DNA from: an uncultured Rhodospirillaceae bacterium
GTDB lineage: Bacteria > Pseudomonadota > Alphaproteobacteria > Rhodospirillales > Magnetospirillaceae
Assembly: GCA_903901915.1 (NCBI GenBank)
Contig: CAIUSV010000061.1
Coordinates: 1 to 64,000 of the forward strand
Direction of reading: 5' to 3'
Length of the DNA stretch: 64,000 nucleotides
The translations under genes were made by a program, and so were the position numbers. Within the stretch, counting starts at the first letter, position 1, and each line of letters opens with the position of its first letter. This document shows, piece after piece, positions 40,008 through 51,740 of this stretch. The notes beneath the pieces are model-generated. The model saw only the letters and a program-made list of their open reading frames with translations. It searched no databases and was not told the DNA's origin.

Positions 40008-41281
40008 CGCCACTCCAGACGGCCGACGGCGCCACAGGCCGGGCAGGCCAGGGAATGCGCCGCGGCGGCCCGGCCACAGGCACCGCAGGTCCAGGCCGGT
40101 TCCGGCCCCAGGGTGGTGGCCTTGGCCAGCCACGCCAGGGCGGCGGCCTCGTCCTTGCGCTCGTCGCGCTCCAGCCGGGCCAGCAGGTCAAGAGCGTGGC
40201 GCGACGGGCGTTCGGTCATGGCGCGGTCGAGGTGGGTGCGCGCCTGCCCCCACAACCGTGCCTCCAACGCCGCCTCGGCGAGGGCGACATGGCCGTCGGC
40301 GGCGGCGGGGTTGGCTTCGATCAGCTTTTGCATCCGCTTGACCCGGTCCAGCGCCGGCTCGCCCTCGCCCAGCGCCGCCCACTCCGCCACCAGATCGGGA
40401 TGGGGAGCCCGACGGAAAGAATCCAGGATCAGCGCCGTCGCCTTGCGCGGTTTGCCGGCGCGGCGGTGCAGTCGCGCCGCCAGAATCGCCGCCGGAACGA
40501 ATCCGGGATCGATGGCGAGAGCGTCTTGTGCCAACCCTAGCGCATCCGATCCCGGACCGGCCTTATCGGCGTCCAGGGCGCGGGCGTGCAGCACCACGGC
40601 GCGGCGTCGCGCCAGGTCCGGAGCCGGCAGGCAGTCGTGGCGGCGGGCGGTCGCCAGGGTCAGTTCGGCCTCGGCCCACAGTCCGGCCTCGATCTGAAGG
40701 TCGGCCAGGGTGGCGGCCAGACCGGCGGCGGCAGGCTGCAGCGCGAAGGCGCGACCCGCCGCGGCGCGGGCGCCCACGCGGTCGCCCTGCTTCAGCGCCA
40801 GTTCCATCAGGCCATGATGGCCGAGGAAGGCGGTCTCGGGCCGTGCCGTCATGGCATCGAAGCGGTTGCGCTGTTCGTCGGCGTCGCCGCTCAGTCGGGC
40901 CGCCTGGGCGGTCAGCAATCCGGTCAGCGCCGGATCGCCCAGCAACTTGTCGGCGCGGTGGGCCAGCCGATGGGCGTTGCGGCCATCCCCCGCCGCCACC
41001 GCCGCCAGACCATCGGACAGGGCGAGGTAGCCCTTACGCATCCGCGATGCCCGCCGGGCATCGAAAAAACGACCCGGTGCTCCCACCAGCAGCCAGCCGA
41101 GCCGACCGACGGCGGCGAACGCCAACAACAACGTGACCAGCGCCGCCAGCAGCATCGGCACGGTGGTATCAACCCGCCAGCCCTGCCAGTGGATGGTGAC
41201 CTCGCCCGGCCGGTCGGCCAGCCATACCACCCCCGCCACCACCAGTCCGGTCAGCAGCAGGAAGGTGAAAAGGCGCCTCAT
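40004..41281 (-). CDS. hemY: HemY-like TPR membrane protein with C-terminal zinc ribbon
   Basis: A 425-residue protein of the HemY N-terminal domain family of heme operons (not the protoporphyrinogen oxidase of the same name). Two membrane helices lie in the first 70 residues (LFTFLLLTGLVVAGVVWLA and VPMLLAALVTLLLAFAAVG), with EVTIHWQGWRVDT between them. TPR-like helical repeats follow. The C-terminus has CGACG and CPACG, a probable zinc ribbon. In other bacteria the protein is suggested to organise late heme enzymes. Start and stop both overlap neighbours by ATGA. Confidence 0.85.
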   Translation of the reverse strand: MRRLFTFLLLTGLVVAGVVWLADRPGEVTIHWQGWRVDTTVPMLLAALVTLLLAFAAVGRLGWLLVGAPGRFFDARRASRMRKGYLALSDGLAAVAAGDGRNAHRLAHRADKLLGDPALTGLLTAQAARLSGDADEQRNRFDAMTARPETAFLGHHGLMELALKQGDRVGARAAAGRAFALQPAAAGLAATLADLQIEAGLWAEAELTLATARRHDCLPAPDLARRRAVVLHARALDADKAGPGSDALGLAQDALAIDPGFVPAAILAARLHRRAGKPRKATALILDSFRRAPHPDLVAEWAALGEGEPALDRVKRMQKLIEANPAAADGHVALAEAALEARLWGQARTHLDRAMTERPSRHALDLLARLERDERKDEAAALAWLAKATTLGPEPAWTCGACGRAAAAHSLACPACGAVGRLEWR

Positions 41282-42324
41282 GGTCCCACCTTGGCGGTGG
41301 CCGCACCGGTGATGGCGATGGCGTGGGCGGCCAGACCGGACAGGGTCCGGTCGGCGGCAAGCCGGGTCTTGGCCTCGCCGCTCCACGGCGCCGCCAGTTC
41401 GGCCGGTCCGCCGGTCAGCGCGTCCAGCTCGGCGCTGGCGACGGCGAAATCGTTGCGGGCGACCGCCGCCGAGGCGCGGGCCACCGTGGCGGCGGTGCCG
41501 CCGCCGGCAACGGTGCCGTCCTCGCGGCGGATGACCACCAGCGACAGCACCCGGTCGACGACGCGGCGCCACCAGCCTTCGCCTTCGGGCAGGATCTCGG
41601 CGCGGATGATGCGGGGCGCCAGCGCCTCGAAGCGGTCGGCCAGGGCGGCGCGGGTGGCGATGCCGGCGGCTGCCTGTGCGGCGACGGTCTCGATCGCACC
41701 GGCCACCTCGGCATCGTCACCGGCCAGGGCCTTGACGGCGCGCAGTTCGGCGTCGAACGGCCGGCCCAGCGCCACCGCTTCCCGCAACTGCCCCACCGCT
41801 AGCAGCAGCGCGGCGGCCGATGACCGTCGTGATTGAAGATCGCGCAGCGCCGCCTCGGCCCGTTCGATCCGGTCGGCCAGACGCAGCACGGTGGCGGCGT
41901 CGGCGGCGGAACGGCGCAGATCGGCAACCTGTTTTGACATCGAATCGACTTCGGCGGCGAGATGGGCCGGGGCCGGCGGCTGCGATTGCAGGGTGCGTAT
42001 CGTCTGTTCCAGCGCGGCGACCCGGCCGTTCAGCCCGGAATCGCCCGAGGGCGCGGCGGCGGCGGGTCGCGCCTCCAACAGGGCCAGCCGGGCATTGGTG
42101 GCGGCCAGTTCGGCACGCAAGGAGTCGGGGTTGAACGTCGCCGGGGCGGGAAAACCGGCCTGATCGCGCCACAATGGGAAGGTCGCCGCTGCCGCGATCG
42201 CCACCAGCAACACCATGATCACCGTGACGGCGGCGGTGCCGCCCGACGATTTCGGCGGCGCGACGGGCGGCGGGGTCGGCTGGGCCGCCGGAACGCTGGG
42301 CTCGGAGGCGGGCTCTGACGTCAT
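41278..42324 (-). CDS. Mitofilin (Mic60)-like inner membrane protein
   Basis: A 348-residue protein: Pro-rich N-terminus, one membrane helix (VTVIMVLLVAIAAAATFPLW), a long coiled coil (about 70-170) and a C-terminal helical region (RAALADRFEALAPRIIRAEIL, then GWWRRVVDRVLSLVVIRR) that matches the conserved end of alphaproteobacterial mitofilin proteins. These are homologues of the mitochondrial crista protein Mic60 and are often encoded between hemD and hemY. Periplasmic exposure and membrane bending are known for some homologues and inferred here. The gene overlaps both hemD and hemY. Confidence 0.8.
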   Translation of the reverse strand: MTSEPASEPSVPAAQPTPPPVAPPKSSGGTAAVTVIMVLLVAIAAAATFPLWRDQAGFPAPATFNPDSLRAELAATNARLALLEARPAAAAPSGDSGLNGRVAALEQTIRTLQSQPPAPAHLAAEVDSMSKQVADLRRSAADAATVLRLADRIERAEAALRDLQSRRSSAAALLLAVGQLREAVALGRPFDAELRAVKALAGDDAEVAGAIETVAAQAAAGIATRAALADRFEALAPRIIRAEILPEGEGWWRRVVDRVLSLVVIRREDGTVAGGGTAATVARASAAVARNDFAVASAELDALTGGPAELAAPWSGEAKTRLAADRTLSGLAAHAIAITGAATAKVGP

Positions 42325-43049
42325 CGGATGAATCCCCGTTCCAGGTCGTGATCAATGACCGCCAGCAGGGCGGCCTGGGTGGGTTGCTCGGCCCGGCGTA
42401 GCGCCCGCCACGGCAGCCCCGCCAGCTCGGTCTCGACATTGGCGGACAGGGCATAGCCCACGGTGCCGGCCAGTGTCGCCGCCTGCCCGGCGGCAAGGAT
42501 CAGCCTAGCAAAGGTGGCGGCGGTGCGGGGAGAGAAAAACAACGCCAGATCGATGGTGCCGCCGGTCATGGCGGCGACCAGTCCGGGGCTGAGGGCGGTG
42601 GCAGTGGTGGCGCGATAGAGCGTCTGGCGGCGGATATCGAACCCCCTGGCCGCCAGCCGCCCGGCCAGATCACCGGCGGTGACGGTGCCGGCCGGGTGCA
42701 GCAGCGCGCCCCCGGCGGGATCGACTCGCTCGATCACCAGGGCGGCCAGGGCCTCGACATCGCCATCGGCGCTGGTGACCGTGGCATAGCCCAGCTCGCG
42801 GGCGATGCGGGCCGAGGACTCGCCCACCGCCCATACCGGCAGCGACCGGTCGGGCAGCAGCCGGGCCAGGGCGCGGATGCCGTTGCCGCTGGTGACCAGG
42901 ATACCCTGAATACCACCGCCATCCACCGAAGTGCCCGTCGCCGGTTCGATATCGAGCAGCGGTTCGATCATTACCGTCAGGCCACGGGTTTCGAGGGCGC
43001 GCGCCACCGCCTCGGAATCTTCCCTCGGGCGGGTGACGAGGGCGAGCAT
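42321..43049 (-). CDS. hemD: Uroporphyrinogen-III synthase
   Basis: A 242-residue enzyme that cyclises hydroxymethylbilane with inversion of ring D. Sequence conservation in this family is low, but [20 protein letters not shown] at the start, [41 protein letters not shown] and [13 protein letters not shown] are typical. ATG 43049 lies 5 nt after the hemC stop. Its stop overlaps the mitofilin-like start. Confidence 0.9.
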   Translation of the reverse strand: MLALVTRPREDSEAVARALETRGLTVMIEPLLDIEPATGTSVDGGGIQGILVTSGNGIRALARLLPDRSLPVWAVGESSARIARELGYATVTSADGDVEALAALVIERVDPAGGALLHPAGTVTAGDLAGRLAARGFDIRRQTLYRATTATALSPGLVAAMTGGTIDLALFFSPRTAATFARLILAAGQAATLAGTVGYALSANVETELAGLPWRALRRAEQPTQAALLAVIDHDLERGFIR

Positions 43050-43054
43050 GGGGC

Positions 43055-45093
<2,039 letters not shown>

Positions 45094-45097
<4 letters not shown>

Positions 45098-45642
45098 GCA
45101 AGGCCTTCACCAAGGAATCCGACGGCGACGAGGATGATGGCGCCGAGCCTCAGGGCCTACCGCCGGGCAGCAAGAACTACATGCGGCCGCGGGGTTTCGA
45201 CGCTCTCAAGGCCGAGCTGACCCAGCTACTTCGCGTCGAGCGGCCCCGGGTGGTCGAGGTGGTGTCGTGGGCGGCGGGTAACGGCGACCGGTCGGAGAAC
45301 GGCGACTATCTCTACGGCAAGAAGCGCCTGCGCGAGATCGATCGCCGCATCCGTTTTCTTACCAAGCGGCTGGAAAGCGCCCATGTGGTCGATCCGGCCC
45401 AGCAGAAGAAGCGCGATCAGGTGTTTTTCGGTGCCACCGTCACCTACGCCAACAGCCGCGATGACGAGATTACCGTCACCATCGTCGGTATCGACGAGGC
45501 CGATATGGAACGGGGCCTGATCAGTTGGATCTCGCCGGTGGCGCGGGCGCTGCTCAAAGCCTCCGAGGGCGACAGCGTGGCGGTGCGCACCCCCGGCGGC
45601 GTCGAAACCATTGAGGTGATCGCCATCGCCTACGATGGGTGA
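45094..45642 (+). CDS. greB: Transcript cleavage factor GreB
   Basis: A 182-residue GreA/GreB protein. [27 protein letters not shown] carries the acidic tip that enters the RNA polymerase secondary channel, followed by a C-terminal FKBP-like domain (FFGATVTY, then [12 protein letters not shown]). The [11 protein letters not shown] pattern marks GreB rather than GreA. An acidic 25-residue extension ([12 protein letters not shown]) precedes the usual start. It overlaps tsaD. Confidence 0.92.
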
Positions 45643-45648
45643 CTCTGT

Positions 45649-48003
45649 TCAGAACTGCTTGAGCAGGCGGCGCAGGTAGTCCAGTTCCGGTTCGGACCGG
45701 CGAGGATCGCCGGCGCGGCGGCGCAGTTCGTCGAGAATCTGGCGGGCGCGGCGGATGTCGGACTGGCCGGGCACCCGAGTCGAGCCGTCGTCGCCGTGGG
45801 CCGTGCCTTGCAGCATCCGGCCGAAGGGATCGCGCCCCACCATTCCGCCGGATTTGCCGCGCGCCGCCGCCATGCGTTCGAGCAATTCGCCGGCGCCGTC
45901 GCGCAGCAGCCGCAGCGCGTCGCCCTGGCGTTCGGCGGCCAGCGGCCAGTCGCCTTCGCCCAGGCGGCCGGCGGCGTCGTCCATGGCGTCGGCGGCATCA
46001 CCCAGGCTTGGTGGCGGCTCGGGCAGGTCCTTGCCCAACCGGCGTAGCGCGTCGAGCAGCGCCCGTTGCGCCTGGGCGGCGCGATGGCCCTCGGTGCGGT
46101 CGGCGGCGGACGGTCTGGCCGGGCGGGGTGGCGACGATTCGTCGTCACCGCCGAAGGGCTGGCGCTCGCGTCCATCACGGGGCGGCGTCCGGCGAAAGCT
46201 GTCGTCCAGCAACGTTTGCTGGCGGCGGGCAAGGTCGCGTAGTGCCGTCATCGCCTTGGCGGCGGTAGTGTCGCCGCCACCGGGATGGGCCTGACCCAGA
46301 TCGGACAGCAACCGCGACAGCTCCTCCAGCCGCCGGCGGAGTCCGTCGCGGTCGCCGGCCTCGGCCAGTCCGCGCAGGGTGTCCAGCATGGCGGCGAGTT
46401 CGTTTTCATCGACGGTGGTGCCGTCGGCGGGGGACCCGGGCTCGACGCCGCGTTGGCCCAGGGCGTCGAGCCACCGCGCCATGGCGGCCTCGAAGCGGTT
46501 GATCAGTCGGGCCAACTGGTCGGGGGTGGCGCCTTCGGTCAGTGCCTTTTCCAACTCGCGGCGGGCTTGGTCAAGCTGCTGTTCCGCCGCGCCCAGGCCG
46601 CCATCCTCGATGCGGACGGCGGCGTTCCACAACAGGTCGCGGACCTCGGCGCGGTCGAAGCGTTCACCCATCAGGTCGCGCCGCGCCAGGGCCAGGGCCA
46701 GGGCCACCCGCTCGTCGCCGCCGTAAAGATCGGGATCGCCTTCCACCTGGCGCAGGCGTTCCGCCACCTCGGGGCCGAGCCGGGGAGCTTCGGATATCTG
46801 GCGGCGCCAGTCGATCAGCGCCCGCGCCACCGGCTTTTGGAACACCCGCTCGGGCAGGGTGACGATCACCGCCTCGCCGGTTCCCACCTGCCCGGCGGCG
46901 TCCTCGACATGGGGAACCAGCCGGGCCGGCTGTCCGGCGAGGTCGTCGTCGGCAAGGTCGTGGCGCCCGGTGGCGCGGGCGGCGCGGGGCCGGTCCGCGG
47001 GCACGGCCAGATCCAGGCGCAGCGGCGGCGCCGTCGGCTCGATCTCCAGCGGCGACGCGTCCACCCAGGCGCGGACGACGCCGTAATCGTCGGAAACCTC
47101 GGCCTCGATGGCCAGACGGCCGCGCTCGTCGCCCTCGGGCTGGCCGATCAGGGCGATGGAGGGCAGGGCGTCGCGGACCACCGCCAAGGGCCACGAGGCG
47201 ACGGTGAACCAGCCCTGGCGGATGGTCAGCCGGTGGCCGTCGTCGAGTCCGGTCTCGACCCGCTGGCCGCCCGAGGCGTCGCGCTCGAACGGGATGACGG
47301 TTCCATCCATCACCAGCGCCGCCGCACCCAGCCCACCGGCCAGCACCGCCCGGATGACGCTGTGTTCGGGCACCGACAGGGGGGCATCGGACCCCCGGCC
47401 GGGTTTCAGCATCAGGGGGGCGAGGCCGGTATAGGCCGGTGGGGTGATCCAGACCTCCAGCGCCGTCGGCCCCAGGCCGGACACCTCGACCGTCGGAGTG
47501 ACGGCCCGGGCGAGGCGGCCTTCGGCATCGCTTCGACCGCCGGCGGTGGCGATGACCAGCAGCAGCAGGGCGGCGAAGCGAAGGGCGTAGGGATCGCGGG
47601 CGGGCAGTACCGGCGCCGGCCAGCCGGGGCGCAGGGATGCGGCGGCGGCTTCCATGCGGCGGCGGTGGGCGTGCCACAGCTCCGCCTCGCCGCTGGCCAA
47701 GGTGTCGTCCAGTGCCTGCAACGGCCGGTGCGACGTGGCGCAATCGTGTTCCAGCCGCCGTGCCGCCGCGCCGAGGCCGGGCTTGGGCAGGCGGAAGAGA
47801 TGACGCAGTAAAAAACCGCCAGCGGCGGCGAAACCGGCCAGCACGACGGCATGCAGCCACCCGGGCAGCAGCGGCAGCACGTCGAACAGCGCCAGCGCCA
47901 GGAACACCGCGACCAGCGCCAGCAGCGCCGTTAGCGTCGGCGCCATCGTTTCCCACCGCAGCACCATCCGGACCAGACGCAGGCGGCGGGACAGCGGGGC
48001 CAC
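45649..48003 (-). CDS. DUF4175 / TIGR02302 family membrane protein
   Basis: A 784-residue protein with three N-terminal hydrophobic segments (TALLALVAVFLALALFDVL, LHAVVLAGFAAAGGFLL, FAALLLLVIATAG). A beta-rich periplasmic part follows (LEVWITPPAYTGLAPLMLK, IAIEAEVSDDYGVVRAW-type blocks), then a long helical, Gln/Arg-rich C-terminal region. The protein family is widespread in alphaproteobacteria and has no assigned function. GTG 48003 is chosen because GGGAG lies about 8 nt upstream and it starts 2 nt after lysA; an internal ATG (MVLRWETMAP) is possible. Confidence 0.8.
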   Translation of the reverse strand: MAPLSRRLRLVRMVLRWETMAPTLTALLALVAVFLALALFDVLPLLPGWLHAVVLAGFAAAGGFLLRHLFRLPKPGLGAAARRLEHDCATSHRPLQALDDTLASGEAELWHAHRRRMEAAAASLRPGWPAPVLPARDPYALRFAALLLLVIATAGGRSDAEGRLARAVTPTVEVSGLGPTALEVWITPPAYTGLAPLMLKPGRGSDAPLSVPEHSVIRAVLAGGLGAAALVMDGTVIPFERDASGGQRVETGLDDGHRLTIRQGWFTVASWPLAVVRDALPSIALIGQPEGDERGRLAIEAEVSDDYGVVRAWVDASPLEIEPTAPPLRLDLAVPADRPRAARATGRHDLADDDLAGQPARLVPHVEDAAGQVGTGEAVIVTLPERVFQKPVARALIDWRRQISEAPRLGPEVAERLRQVEGDPDLYGGDERVALALALARRDLMGERFDRAEVRDLLWNAAVRIEDGGLGAAEQQLDQARRELEKALTEGATPDQLARLINRFEAAMARWLDALGQRGVEPGSPADGTTVDENELAAMLDTLRGLAEAGDRDGLRRRLEELSRLLSDLGQAHPGGGDTTAAKAMTALRDLARRQQTLLDDSFRRTPPRDGRERQPFGGDDESSPPRPARPSAADRTEGHRAAQAQRALLDALRRLGKDLPEPPPSLGDAADAMDDAAGRLGEGDWPLAAERQGDALRLLRDGAGELLERMAAARGKSGGMVGRDPFGRMLQGTAHGDDGSTRVPGQSDIRRARQILDELRRRAGDPRRSEPELDYLRRLLKQF

Positions 48004-48005
48004 GG

Positions 48006-49283
48006 TCAGCTCTCCCGGTCGAACCAGCCGGGCAGGCTTTCCAGCGCCCGCATCTCCTCGAAGCCGGGTCGCGCCCGCACCACCGCGAACTCGCCGCCCC
48101 GGACCAGAACCTCGGGCACCAGCGGCCGGGTGTTGTAGGTGGACGACATCGCCGCGCCATAGGCGCCGGCGGTGCCGAAGGCCAGCAGCTCGCCGGCCTT
48201 GACCGGCGGCAGCGGACGTTGCTTGGCGAAGGTGTCGCCGGTCTCGCACACCGGGCCGACCACATCGACCTCGGCCCTGGGGGCATCCGCCGCCGGCTCG
48301 ATCACCGGGAAGATGGCGTGATGGGCGTCGTAGAGCGCCGGGCGCATCAGGTCGTTCATGGCGGCATCGACGATCAGGAAGGTGCGCGTCGTCCCCTCCT
48401 TCACCCGGATGACCTCGGCGACCAGGATGCCGGCATTGCCCACCAGCAGGCGGCCGGGCTCGACGATGACGCGGCAGCCCAGATCGCCCAGGGTGGCGCG
48501 GATGGTTTCGGCATAGGCGGCGGGGCTGGGCGGGGTTTCATGCTCGTAGGGCACGCCGAGGCCGCCGCCGAGGTCCAGGCGGCGGATGTCGATGCCGTCG
48601 GCCCGCAGCATCGCCACCAGATCGCGTACCCGCAGGAAGGCGTCGCGGAACGGCTCCAGCTCGGTAAGCTGCGAGCCGATATGGCAGGCCACCCCCACCA
48701 CTTCGACCCCGGGCAGCCGCCGGGCCAGGGCATAGACCTCGCGGGCGCGGGTCCACTCGATGCCGAACTTGTTTTCCTTCTTGCCGGTGGTGATCTTGGC
48801 GTGGGTCCCGGCATCCACGTCGGGATTGACCCGGATCGACACCGGCATGCGAACGCCCCGCGCCGAAGCCACCTCGGACAGCAGTTCCAGTTCGGGTTCG
48901 GACTCGACATTGATCTGAAGGATACCCTTGGCGACGGCGAATTCCAGTTCACGCCGGGTCTTGCCGACGCCGGAAAAGACGATGCGGGCCGGCGGCACTC
49001 CGGCGGCCAGGGCCTGGCGCAATTCGCCCTCGCTGACCACGTCGGCGCCGGCGCCCAGGTCCGCCAGGGTGCGGATTACCGCGACGTTGGGGTTGGCCTT
49101 GCAGGCGAAGCATACGGTGGCGTCCAGTCCCGCCGCCGCCAGGGCGTCGCGGAACACGGTGTAATGCCGTTCCAGCGTGGCGGTGGAATAGCAGTAGAAC
49201 GGCGTTCCCACCTCGGCGGCGATGCGGGCTATGGCGACATCTTCGGCGTGAAGGATGCCGTTGCGGTATTGGAAGTGGTTCAT
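48006..49283 (-). CDS. lysA: Diaminopimelate decarboxylase
   Basis: PLP enzyme of 425 residues that makes L-lysine from meso-diaminopimelate. The PLP lysine is Lys62 in CFACKANPNVAVIRTL; the HIGSQL motif, LDLGGGLGVPY and the C-terminal GPVCETGDTF with ELLAFGTAGAYG are all present. The start overlaps the stop of the small lipoprotein gene (ATGA). Confidence 0.97.
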   Translation of the reverse strand: MNHFQYRNGILHAEDVAIARIAAEVGTPFYCYSTATLERHYTVFRDALAAAGLDATVCFACKANPNVAVIRTLADLGAGADVVSEGELRQALAAGVPPARIVFSGVGKTRRELEFAVAKGILQINVESEPELELLSEVASARGVRMPVSIRVNPDVDAGTHAKITTGKKENKFGIEWTRAREVYALARRLPGVEVVGVACHIGSQLTELEPFRDAFLRVRDLVAMLRADGIDIRRLDLGGGLGVPYEHETPPSPAAYAETIRATLGDLGCRVIVEPGRLLVGNAGILVAEVIRVKEGTTRTFLIVDAAMNDLMRPALYDAHHAIFPVIEPAADAPRAEVDVVGPVCETGDTFAKQRPLPPVKAGELLAFGTAGAYGAAMSSTYNTRPLVPEVLVRGGEFAVVRARPGFEEMRALESLPGWFDRES

Positions 49284-49531
49284 TGCGGGGGGGGTCTCAA
49301 TTCGTCGGGGCGCTTGTCGAGGCGGGGCTGTGGCCGCTGGAAGTCCTCGTCCGGACCGGTCTGCGCCGGTGTTCTGGGCGCGTTCTTGTCGCGGCCCGGA
49401 AGGGCGGTGTAGGGATAGATCCGGGGATAGACCGCATCGTCGGGTTCGGCAGGATTGCCCTTGCGGCCGCAGGCGGCGAGCGACAGCGTCACCAGCGCCA
49501 CCACCAGCAGGATCGGCAGGGTGCGTGTCAT
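49280..49531 (-). CDS. Small lipoprotein (LptM/YifL-like position and size)
   Basis: An 83-residue lipoprotein: [21 protein letters not shown] with the lipobox LAAC (Cys21) followed by [11 protein letters not shown]. The short CGxKG start after the lipid anchor is shared with the LptM (YifL) family, which in gammaproteobacteria assists LptD maturation and is likewise encoded next to lysA. The mature part is Pro/Arg-rich and disordered. It overlaps argH upstream and lysA downstream by ATGA, so the three genes are translationally coupled. Confidence 0.75.
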   Translation of the reverse strand: MTRTLPILLVVALVTLSLAACGRKGNPAEPDDAVYPRIYPYTALPGRDKNAPRTPAQTGPDEDFQRPQPRLDKRPDELRPPPQ

Positions 49532-50943
49532 CGTCCGTCCTCCTCCAGCCGGAGTCGGGCGGCGACCACGGCTTCGCGCACCCGCAGCGGGGCGGTGCCG
49601 CCCAGGCTGGTGCGGCTGGCCACCGACGAGTCGACGCCCAGCACGGCGCGGGCGTCCTCGGAGATGCCGGGTTCGATGGTCCGCATTTCGGCCAGGGTCA
49701 GGTCTTCCAGGCCGACGCCCCTGTCCTCGGCCATCTTCACCAGCGAACCGGCGACATGGGGGGCGCGGCGGAACGGCATTTTCAGCGTCCGGACGCACCA
49801 GTCGGCGATATCGGTGGCGGTGGTGAAGCCGGCGCCGGCGGCGGTGCGCATCACCGCTTGGTTGACCGTGAGATCGCGGATCATGCCGGTCATGGCGGCG
49901 ATGGCCAGTTCCATGGTGTCGGCGGCCTCGAACACCGGTTCCTTGTCGTCCTGCATGTCCTTGGAATAGGCCAGCGGCAGGCCCTTCATCACGATCAGCA
50001 GGGCGTTGAGATCGCCGATCACCCGCCCGGTCTTGGCGCGGATCAGTTCGGCGGCGTCGGGGTTGCGCTTTTGCGGCATGATCGACGAGCCGGTGGTGAA
50101 GGCGTCCGACAGCGACACGAAGCGGAACTGGGCGCTGGTCCAGATCACCAGTTCTTCCGCCAGCCGCGACAGGTGGATGGCGCAGATGGCCGAGGCCGAC
50201 AGGAATTCCAGGGCGAAATCGCGGTCCGAGACGCCGTCGAGGGAATTGCGCATCGGCCGGTCGAATCCCAGCTCGGCGGCGGTGGCGGCGCGGTCGATGG
50301 GAAACGAGGTGCCGGCCAGTGCCGCCGAACCCAGCGGGCTTTCGTTCAGCCGGGCCCGCGCGTCGGCAAGGCGGGAGCGGTCGCGGCCGATCATCTCGAC
50401 ATAGGCCATCAGGTGATGGCCGAAGGTCACCGGCTGCGCCGCCTGGAGGTGGGTGAAACCGGGCATCACCGTGGCGGCGTGCTGTTCGGCGCGATCGAGC
50501 AGGGCCGCGGTCAGCCCCTTCAGCGCCGCCGCCATGCCGTCGATGGCGTCGCGCACCCACAGGCGGAAATCGGTCGCCACCTGATCATTGCGCGACCGCG
50601 CGGTGTGCAGCCGGCCCGCCGGTTCGCCGATCAGCTCGGCCAACCGGGCCTCGACGTTCATGTGGATGTCTTCCAGCTCGGCGCGGAAGGGAAAGGCGCC
50701 GCCTTCGATTTCGGCCAGCACCTGATCCAGCCCGGCCAGGATGGCCTCGCCATCCTCGGGCGTCAGGATGTTCTGGCGCACCAGCATACGGCAATGGGCC
50801 CGCGACCCACGGATATCCTGGGCATAAAGCCGCCGGTCGAAGTCGATGGAGGCGTTGATCCGCTGCATGATGGCGGCGGGACCGCCGGCGAACCGCCCGC
50901 CCCACATGGCCGAGGCGGCGGGAGTCTTGTCTTTGTCGCTCAT
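49528..50943 (-). CDS. argH: Argininosuccinate lyase
   Basis: A 471-residue fumarase-superfamily lyase, last step of arginine synthesis. It shows [44 protein letters not shown] and the signature [21 protein letters not shown] 50943 ([16 protein letters not shown]) is preferred; longer starts lack support. First gene of the argH-lipoprotein-lysA-DUF4175 operon. Confidence 0.97.
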   Translation of the reverse strand: MSDKDKTPAASAMWGGRFAGGPAAIMQRINASIDFDRRLYAQDIRGSRAHCRMLVRQNILTPEDGEAILAGLDQVLAEIEGGAFPFRAELEDIHMNVEARLAELIGEPAGRLHTARSRNDQVATDFRLWVRDAIDGMAAALKGLTAALLDRAEQHAATVMPGFTHLQAAQPVTFGHHLMAYVEMIGRDRSRLADARARLNESPLGSAALAGTSFPIDRAATAAELGFDRPMRNSLDGVSDRDFALEFLSASAICAIHLSRLAEELVIWTSAQFRFVSLSDAFTTGSSIMPQKRNPDAAELIRAKTGRVIGDLNALLIVMKGLPLAYSKDMQDDKEPVFEAADTMELAIAAMTGMIRDLTVNQAVMRTAAGAGFTTATDIADWCVRTLKMPFRRAPHVAGSLVKMAEDRGVGLEDLTLAEMRTIEPGISEDARAVLGVDSSVASRTSLGGTAPLRVREAVVAARLRLEEDGR

Positions 50944-51074
50944 GAGACCCGGTTGGAAAACGGAAAAGTCGCCGGCCAACCTACACCCTTCGGCGCGCGG
51001 CAGGAAGCGGCAGTGGCGCAACCGTGTCTCGCCGCTTTCGCGCACCGCTTTTTCGCCCTATCCTGTCTGGGATC

Positions 51075-51740
51075 ATGTCGCAACCTTTGAGCCTCGCCGC
51101 GCAAAGTCTGCTGAACGGCCTGGACGGCACCGCCTACGTGGTGGATTCCGAACGGTGTTTTGTCGCCATCGGTGCGCCCAACTGGCGGAAGTTCGCCGAA
51201 AGCAACGACGGCGCCGCTTTGGCCGACGAGCGGGAATTGCTCGGCCGTCCGTTGATGGACTTCATTCGCGGCCACGAGGTGCGGGCGAACTGGCTGGCCG
51301 CCCTCGACCGGTTGGACAAGGGCGCGGTGGCCAGCGTGGTGATGCCCTATCGTTGCGACAGCCCGTCGGTTCACCGCGACATGCGCATGGCCGTCACCGC
51401 CTTCGACGATGCCGGCCGCCGCTATTTTCTGTTCCATTCGGTGACCCTGGCCGAGCGCATGCGTCCGCCCATTTCGGTTTTCGACGTCCGGGGGCGACCG
51501 GCGGGGTCCGCCGACGGGCCGCTGCCGCTGGTGGCGATGTGCAGCTTTTGCCATTCGCTGCGGCCGGGCGAACAGGGCGAGGAGTGGGTATCGCCCGAGG
51601 CCTATTATGTCGGCGGCGGCACCTCCCTGGTCGATATCACCCATTCGGTCTGTCCCGACTGTCATGGCGAGTGGTTCCGTTCGCTGGGCTTGCCCGTCAC
51701 CGGTCCGGCAGACCCAGCGCCGCCGCCGCCCGCCGGGTGA
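51075..51740 (+). CDS. PAS-like protein with C-terminal zinc-binding motifs
   Basis: A 221-residue protein with no exact family assignment. The N-terminal 120 residues look like a PAS fold (DGTAYVVDSERCFVAIGAPNW...LLGRPLMDFI...FHSVTLAERM). The C-terminal part has CSFC and CPDC spaced about 45 residues apart (MCSFCHSLRP, VCPDCHGEW), a likely zinc site. A redox- or metal-responsive regulator is possible but no output domain is seen. The last 44 nt run antisense to the end of the DJ-1-type gene. Confidence 0.65.
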   Translation: MSQPLSLAAQSLLNGLDGTAYVVDSERCFVAIGAPNWRKFAESNDGAALADERELLGRPLMDFIRGHEVRANWLAALDRLDKGAVASVVMPYRCDSPSVHRDMRMAVTAFDDAGRRYFLFHSVTLAERMRPPISVFDVRGRPAGSADGPLPLVAMCSFCHSLRPGEQGEEWVSPEAYYVGGGTSLVDITHSVCPDCHGEWFRSLGLPVTGPADPAPPPPAG

